DNA of 17,265 bases from Candidatus Sumerlaeota bacterium (GTDB lineage: Bacteria; CG03; SLGR01): NCBI GenBank assembly GCA_007136585.1, contig SLGR01000153.1, positions 1 to 17,265 of the forward strand, read 5' to 3'. Shown here in pieces: positions 14,287 through 17,265 of the stretch (positions within the stretch are counted from its first letter, which is position 1; each line of letters starts with the position of its first letter). The position numbers and the translations under genes are program-made. The notes beneath the pieces were generated by a model that was not told the origin of the DNA, made no database searches, and saw only the letters and a program-made list of their open reading frames with translations.

Positions 14287-14997
14287 TTAGAGAAGAGCCA
14301 TTACAAGAAGTTTCCCGCTGAGTATGAACCTCAACGTCATTGAGAAGATCAGTCCCTTTGTTACAAAGAAGTACCCTGTAACCAGACCCGATAAAAAAGC
14401 CAGGCTTACCTGCGTAATAAATATATAATTCAATACCGGGGTTTCTCCTATGAAAGACGAGTACCTCAGGGAAAAAAGCGCGGTTATCAGCGCTGAGAGT
14501 ATTACCCCGTATCTTCTGCTTCCAAGGAGGGCGACGGCAAGGCTGGTTATTCCCAGCCTGAGTATGACCTCTTCCGTAACGGCGTTTTTAAGGGCTACTG
14601 AAAGGATGTAGTGAATGTTTTCCGGGTACGATGCCGGAGATATGCTTATAAAGTGCCTGTCAAATAGAAAGTATGAGAAAACCCCCATGACGGCTGCTGT
14701 TAGAGCGAGCTTCGGAAGAGCGCGGGGGAGTTTACGGGGGTCTCCCAGGCCGGGCAGCCCGGATCTCCCCGAGTAGTAAATCCCGGAGGTGGAGCAGATA
14801 AATGATAGGCCAAGGACCACCGCAAGCTGGGATAGTATAAGGGAGGTCGGGTCCGGGGGCGCAGCGTACCCGGATTCCGGCATTACTGCGGCTACCAGGA
14901 ACTGGAAGTACGGCGCCGCCGCTGCCGCCGAAATAAGGGCCAGGGCCAGGGACGAAGCAAGGTTCTGCTTTATCCTGTGAATATCTATAGTACTCAG
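14287..14997 (-). CDS. CPBP-family membrane protein, probable CUG start
   Basis: From ATG at 14883 the product would be 198 residues, but the same frame stays open upstream to a TAG and encodes a missing first membrane helix (IHRIKQNLASSLALALIS...). No ATG, GTG or TTG lies there; CTG at 14997-14995 has GGAGG (plus 15003-15007) five bases before it, giving 236 residues. I call that start. CPBP proteins are polytopic membrane proteases (CAAX protease/bacteriocin-processing type). Motif 1, EExxxR, is present (TEEVILR, residues 103-109 from the ATG). The histidines of motifs 2 and 3 seem replaced: FxxxH reads FSLRY (137-141) and the last helix reads SMTLRFIL. It may lack protease activity. It heads a minus operon with the PfkB kinase. 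An assembly frameshift could also explain the lack of a normal start. Confidence 0.65.
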   Translation of the reverse strand: MSTIDIHRIKQNLASSLALALISAAAAAPYFQFLVAAVMPESGYAAPPDPTSLILSQLAVVLGLSFICSTSGIYYSGRSGLPGLGDPRKLPRALPKLALTAAVMGVFSYFLFDRHFISISPASYPENIHYILSVALKNAVTEEVILRLGITSLAVALLGSRRYGVILSALITALFSLRYSSFIGETPVLNYIFITQVSLAFLSGLVTGYFFVTKGLIFSMTLRFILSGKLLVMALL

Positions 14998-15061
14998 AAG
15001 CGCCTCCGCGGTCTCCTGGAGACAAAGCTATTCTTTTTTATTATTGACCCAGGTTTTAAAA

Positions 15062-15090
15062 TTGGTAAATCCTCCGGTTTTGATTATAAT
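15062..15090 (+). promoter_or_regulatory. Probable promoter for the metallopeptidase-MscS-recD2 operon
   Basis: TTGGTA at 15062-15067 (four of six) is followed after 17 bases by a perfect TATAAT at 15085-15090. The -10 box overlaps that of the opposite-strand promoter, so the two polymerases could not bind at once. The leader to the ATG at 15214 would be about 115 bases. Confidence 0.45.
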
Positions 15091-15111
15091 AAATTCCTGA
15101 GAGTTTATCGA
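15083..15111 (-). promoter_or_regulatory. Probable promoter for the CPBP-PfkB operon
   Basis: On the minus strand TCGATA (plus 15106-15111, four of six) stands 17 bases from a perfect TATAAT (plus 15083-15088). The transcript would begin near 15076. A GGAGG (plus 15071-15075) occurs just after this start but is not followed by a usable start in the CPBP frame. Confidence 0.45.
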
Positions 15112-15113
15112 GA

Positions 15114-15127
15114 CCCGGAGCTCCGGG
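15114..15127. repeat. 14-bp perfect palindrome in the leader
   Basis: CCCGGAGCTCCGGG is a perfect inverted repeat without a loop, located about 20 bases after the predicted plus-strand transcription start and just upstream of the minus-strand -35 box. It could bind a dimeric regulator acting on both promoters, or be a chance product of local G+C content. Confidence 0.5.
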
Positions 15128-15213
15128 AGGGATGTACCCTGGAAGTATGATGTTTTTGAGATCGCGAAACAGTATGGAAATCTCAGTCCGGGATTTTCCG
15201 GGAGTCATTTTAA

Positions 15214-15582
15214 ATGAACCTGGAAGAGTTTGAGGCGGAGGTCAGGAGGGTGCTTGAAGAGCTTCCCGGGGAGTACCGGGAGATCCTCTCCCGGGAGGAG
15301 GTTGAGGTCATCTGCCGCGACAGGGTGCCGCAGGCGGTAAGGGAAAGGCATTCGGGCAGGACGGTTTTAGGGATATTTACGGGTATTTCCCGGGAGAAGG
15401 CTGGGCGGTTTTCAAGCAGCGTCGAGCCGACCCGGATAGAGATATACAGGGAGAGCTTTGAAAGGGTTTACGGAACCGGGATAACGGAGCGTATGAGGGA
15501 TAATATCTACCGCACGGTTGTGCACGAGATAGCCCATTACCTCGGGTTTGATGAGGAAAGTATAAGAAGACTTGGGTACTGA
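15214..15582 (+). CDS. Small zincin-like metallopeptidase-domain protein
   Basis: 122 residues. It matches the short cytosolic zincin-like family (Pfam Zincin_1 type), whose members are little more than a minimal metallopeptidase fold. The zinc motif near the C-terminus is intact: H104-E105-x2-H108 followed by x2-G111-x-D113 (VVHEIAHYLGFDEE), giving the HExxHxxGxxD form with D113 as a possible third ligand. The N-terminal half (FEAEVRRVLEELP) and the IEIYRESFE strand are typical. There is no signal peptide. GGGAG lies nine bases before the ATG. It is the first gene of an operon with mscS-like and recD2 genes, 15 bases before the former. The natural substrate of the family is not established as far as I know. 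Confidence 0.85.
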   Translation: MNLEEFEAEVRRVLEELPGEYREILSREEVEVICRDRVPQAVRERHSGRTVLGIFTGISREKAGRFSSSVEPTRIEIYRESFERVYGTGITERMRDNIYRTVVHEIAHYLGFDEESIRRLGY

Positions 15583-15597
15583 AAAGGAGCGTGAGCG

Positions 15598-16929
15598 ATG
15601 CTTGAGAACAATATGGCGCTGGAAGGTCTGATTGAAGAGATAACCGGGTGGTTTGAAGCCGAGATATTCATAACAGCCAACCTTGTATCCCTGGCGGCGC
15701 TCCTTATTACTGGAGCGGCCGTATTTATTCTAAGGAAGAGGCTCCGCAGGTGGGGAGAGATGCTTCTTCAGGCACTCCCATTCAAGACCCCGGGGGGCTG
15801 GTTCTCATTCTGGTCCCGCGTGCATTTCCAACTCAGCTGGGCCGCGCTGCTGTGGGGGTATAATTTCACGTCTGCCGCGCTGGGGTATCCGACCCCTCTT
15901 ACTCTCATAGCCGGGTACCTTATAGGGGCCTGGCTTCTCATTCAGATAGTTCGGAAACTCCTCCCGGATTCGGTGCTTGTAAGGTTTATTTCCCTTGTGA
16001 TCTGGGTTGTTGCGGTACTTAATATCGTGGGGGTTTACGGTCCGGTAGTCGGTTTCCTTGAGCAGGTGCGGTTCAACCTGGGGGATTTCCAGGTCTCGGT
16101 GATGCTGATACTTAGAGGAGCGGTCTTTTTTGTCATACTCTTCTGGGCCGCCTCATCCCTGGAAGTTTACCTGCGCAGGTACCTTCAGAAGAGCGGCAAC
16201 CTGACCCCTTCAGTCAGCATACTTCTCCAGAAACTTCTCAGGATAACGCTCTACACCGCGGTATTTCTGATACTTTTAAGCAGCATAGGGATAGATATAA
16301 GCGCGTTTGCCGTTATCGGAGGCGCGGTAGGTGTAGGTCTTGGTTTCGGGCTCCAGAAGATAGTATCGAACTTCATCAGCGGGATAATAATAATCCTTGA
16401 CAGGTCTATAAAACCCGGAGATATAGTTGAGATAGACGATGTATTCGGAAAAGTTCGGGCTCTAAACACAAGGTTCGTCTCGGTGGTGACCCTGGCCGGA
16501 AAGGAGTACCTTATACCTAACGAAAGCTTCATAACTAACCAGGTAATAAACTGGTCGTACAGCGACAACCTTGTTCGGATTGACGCCGTGGTAGGGGTAG
16601 GATATGATAGCGACCTCAAGCTGGTTCGGGAGCTTATGATAAAGGCTATGGAGGAACAGTCCAGGATACTTAAAGACCCCCCTCCGACCTGCCTTCTTAA
16701 GGAGTTCGGGGATAATACCGTTGATTTTGAGCTGAGATTCTGGATAAAGGATGCAGATATGGGTGTGGGGAATATAAAGAGCGATGTTCTTCTGGAGATA
16801 TGGGGCCTCCTCAAGGAGCACGGGGTCAATATTGCTTTCCCCCAGAGAGACCTTCACGTCAAGACGGTATCTTCCCAGGCGGCCCGGAAACTCAAGGATA
16901 TACTCTCCCGCGGGAATGAATCCGGATAA
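15598..16929 (+). CDS. MscS-family mechanosensitive ion channel
   Basis: 443 residues. MscS channels open under membrane tension and release solutes on osmotic downshock. Membrane helices lie at about 25-46, 77-94, 102-118, 126-146, 168-188 and 213-232, more than the three of the smallest MscS. The pore helix and its hinge follow: FAVIGGAVGVGLGFGLQKIV (237-256), with the Gly/Ala pattern of MscS TM3. The beta domain is classic: DRSIKPGDIVEID (268-280), GKVRALNTRFV, and LIPNESFITNQVINWS (305-320). An alpha/beta C-terminal domain ends IAFPQRDLHVK (412-422). AAGGAG lies eight bases before the ATG. The gene follows the metallopeptidase and overlaps recD2 by 14 bases. Which solutes it passes cannot be told. 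Confidence 0.92.
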   Translation: MLENNMALEGLIEEITGWFEAEIFITANLVSLAALLITGAAVFILRKRLRRWGEMLLQALPFKTPGGWFSFWSRVHFQLSWAALLWGYNFTSAALGYPTPLTLIAGYLIGAWLLIQIVRKLLPDSVLVRFISLVIWVVAVLNIVGVYGPVVGFLEQVRFNLGDFQVSVMLILRGAVFFVILFWAASSLEVYLRRYLQKSGNLTPSVSILLQKLLRITLYTAVFLILLSSIGIDISAFAVIGGAVGVGLGFGLQKIVSNFISGIIIILDRSIKPGDIVEIDDVFGKVRALNTRFVSVVTLAGKEYLIPNESFITNQVINWSYSDNLVRIDAVVGVGYDSDLKLVRELMIKAMEEQSRILKDPPPTCLLKEFGDNTVDFELRFWIKDADMGVGNIKSDVLLEIWGLLKEHGVNIAFPQRDLHVKTVSSQAARKLKDILSRGNESG

Positions 16930-17265
16930 AAGATCTGTTTCTTCGAAAGAGCTTTGCGGCAGGGTAAAGAGAATAACCTACGCCGACCCCGGTTCGGGGT
17001 ATACGGTAATGAAACTCTCCGCGGAGGAATCCGGAGAGGAGGTTACCGCTACGGGAAATATCCCCGGCCTCTCCGCGGGGGAGCGGTTGCGCCTGGAAGG
17101 CAGGTGGGTAACCCATCCCAGGTACGGAAGGCAGTTTGAAGCAAGCGGGTATTCCAGGGAAGCCCCCGTTACGGAAGACGGTATAGAGAAGTACCTGGGG
17201 TCGGGGCTCATAAAAGGGATAGGGCCGGTCACGGCCCGGAGAATAGTAAAACATTTCGGATCCGA
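16916..17265 (+). CDS. recD2: RecD2 helicase (RecD/TraA family), N-terminal fragment cut by window edge
   Basis: The frame starts at ATG 16916, inside the end of the MscS gene, and stays open to the window end (116 codons plus two bases), beginning MNPDKRSVSSKEL. The translation shows the RecD2 N-terminal OB-like domain (GRVKRITYADPGSGYTVMKL, then a LEGRW strand and HPRYGRQFEA) followed by the start of the helix-hairpin-helix region (IEKYLGSGLIKGIGPVTARR). RecD2 is a 5'-3' DNA helicase acting in DNA repair without RecBC partners; its ATPase motifs would lie beyond the window. No clear ribosome site is seen, so translation is probably coupled to mscS. Confidence 0.85.
   Translation, partial: MNPDKRSVSSKELCGRVKRITYADPGSGYTVMKLSAEESGEEVTATGNIPGLSAGERLRLEGRWVTHPRYGRQFEASGYSREAPVTEDGIEKYLGSGLIKGIGPVTARRIVKHFGS

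Noticed and set aside
14732-15025. 97-residue minus-strand frame starting with TTG upstream of the CPBP gene
   Set aside because: Non-hydrophobic Gly/Pro/Arg-rich product; the neighbouring frame encodes a proper membrane helix continuous with the CPBP protein.

Overview
The window looks like part of the chromosome of an anaerobic, fermentative bacterium with two membranes. Three predicted secreted or outer-membrane proteins are present: a PorV/PorQ-like barrel, a small barrel ending in Tyr-Arg-Phe, and a protein with a C-terminal sorting-type domain. Energy genes centre on flavin and iron-sulfur pyridine-nucleotide enzymes and an ATP-type phosphofructokinase of the treponemal TP0108/plant/trypanosome kind. 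Coding is dense and codon use is rich in AUA, AGG and GGG. A spirochaete or another lineage with PorV-like barrels (Elusimicrobiota or FCB-type phyla) would fit; the sequence alone does not settle the phylum.

Layout. Bases 1-49 (minus) are the first codons of CTP synthase (pyrG), cut by the window edge. Across a divergent promoter region, 345-878 (plus) encodes a membrane-anchored protein with two topoisomerase-type zinc ribbons. After a 328-base gap with a promoter, 1207-3369 (plus) is a CHASE2 class III adenylate cyclase with an intact active site. It converges, with three bases between stops, on a minus-strand operon read from 6955 down to 3373: a membrane protein with a degenerate cyclase domain, a secreted protein with an Asp-Pro linker and sorting-type C-terminal domain, and the PorV/PorQ-like barrel.

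The centre (7112-12774, plus) is a tightly packed operon: a NuoE/HydC-like subunit, a NuoF/HydB-like subunit, a 700-residue fusion of a NuoG/HydA-type iron-sulfur N-terminus to a GltD/NfnB-like FAD-NADPH module, and then phosphofructokinase. No hydrogenase H-cluster domain or formate dehydrogenase is present. The architecture matches trimeric electron-bifurcating transhydrogenases of the Sporomusa-type Nfn/Bfu kind, predicted to link NADH, NADPH and ferredoxin. Two clusters usual in HydB- and HydA/NuoG-type relatives appear to be missing.

The 3' third has minus-strand genes for a small outer-membrane barrel (own promoter), a PfkB sugar kinase and a CPBP-family membrane protein whose real start seems to be a non-AUG codon. 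Divergent from these, sharing an AT-rich promoter core near 15085, is a plus-strand operon: a zincin-like metallopeptidase, an MscS channel and the 5' end of recD2, which runs off the window.

No rRNA, tRNA, CRISPR array, insertion sequence or riboswitch was seen. The most notable content is the bifurcating transhydrogenase with missing clusters, the operon pairing a pseudo-cyclase with a sorting-domain protein and PorV-like barrel, and the CPBP gene with a probable CUG start.
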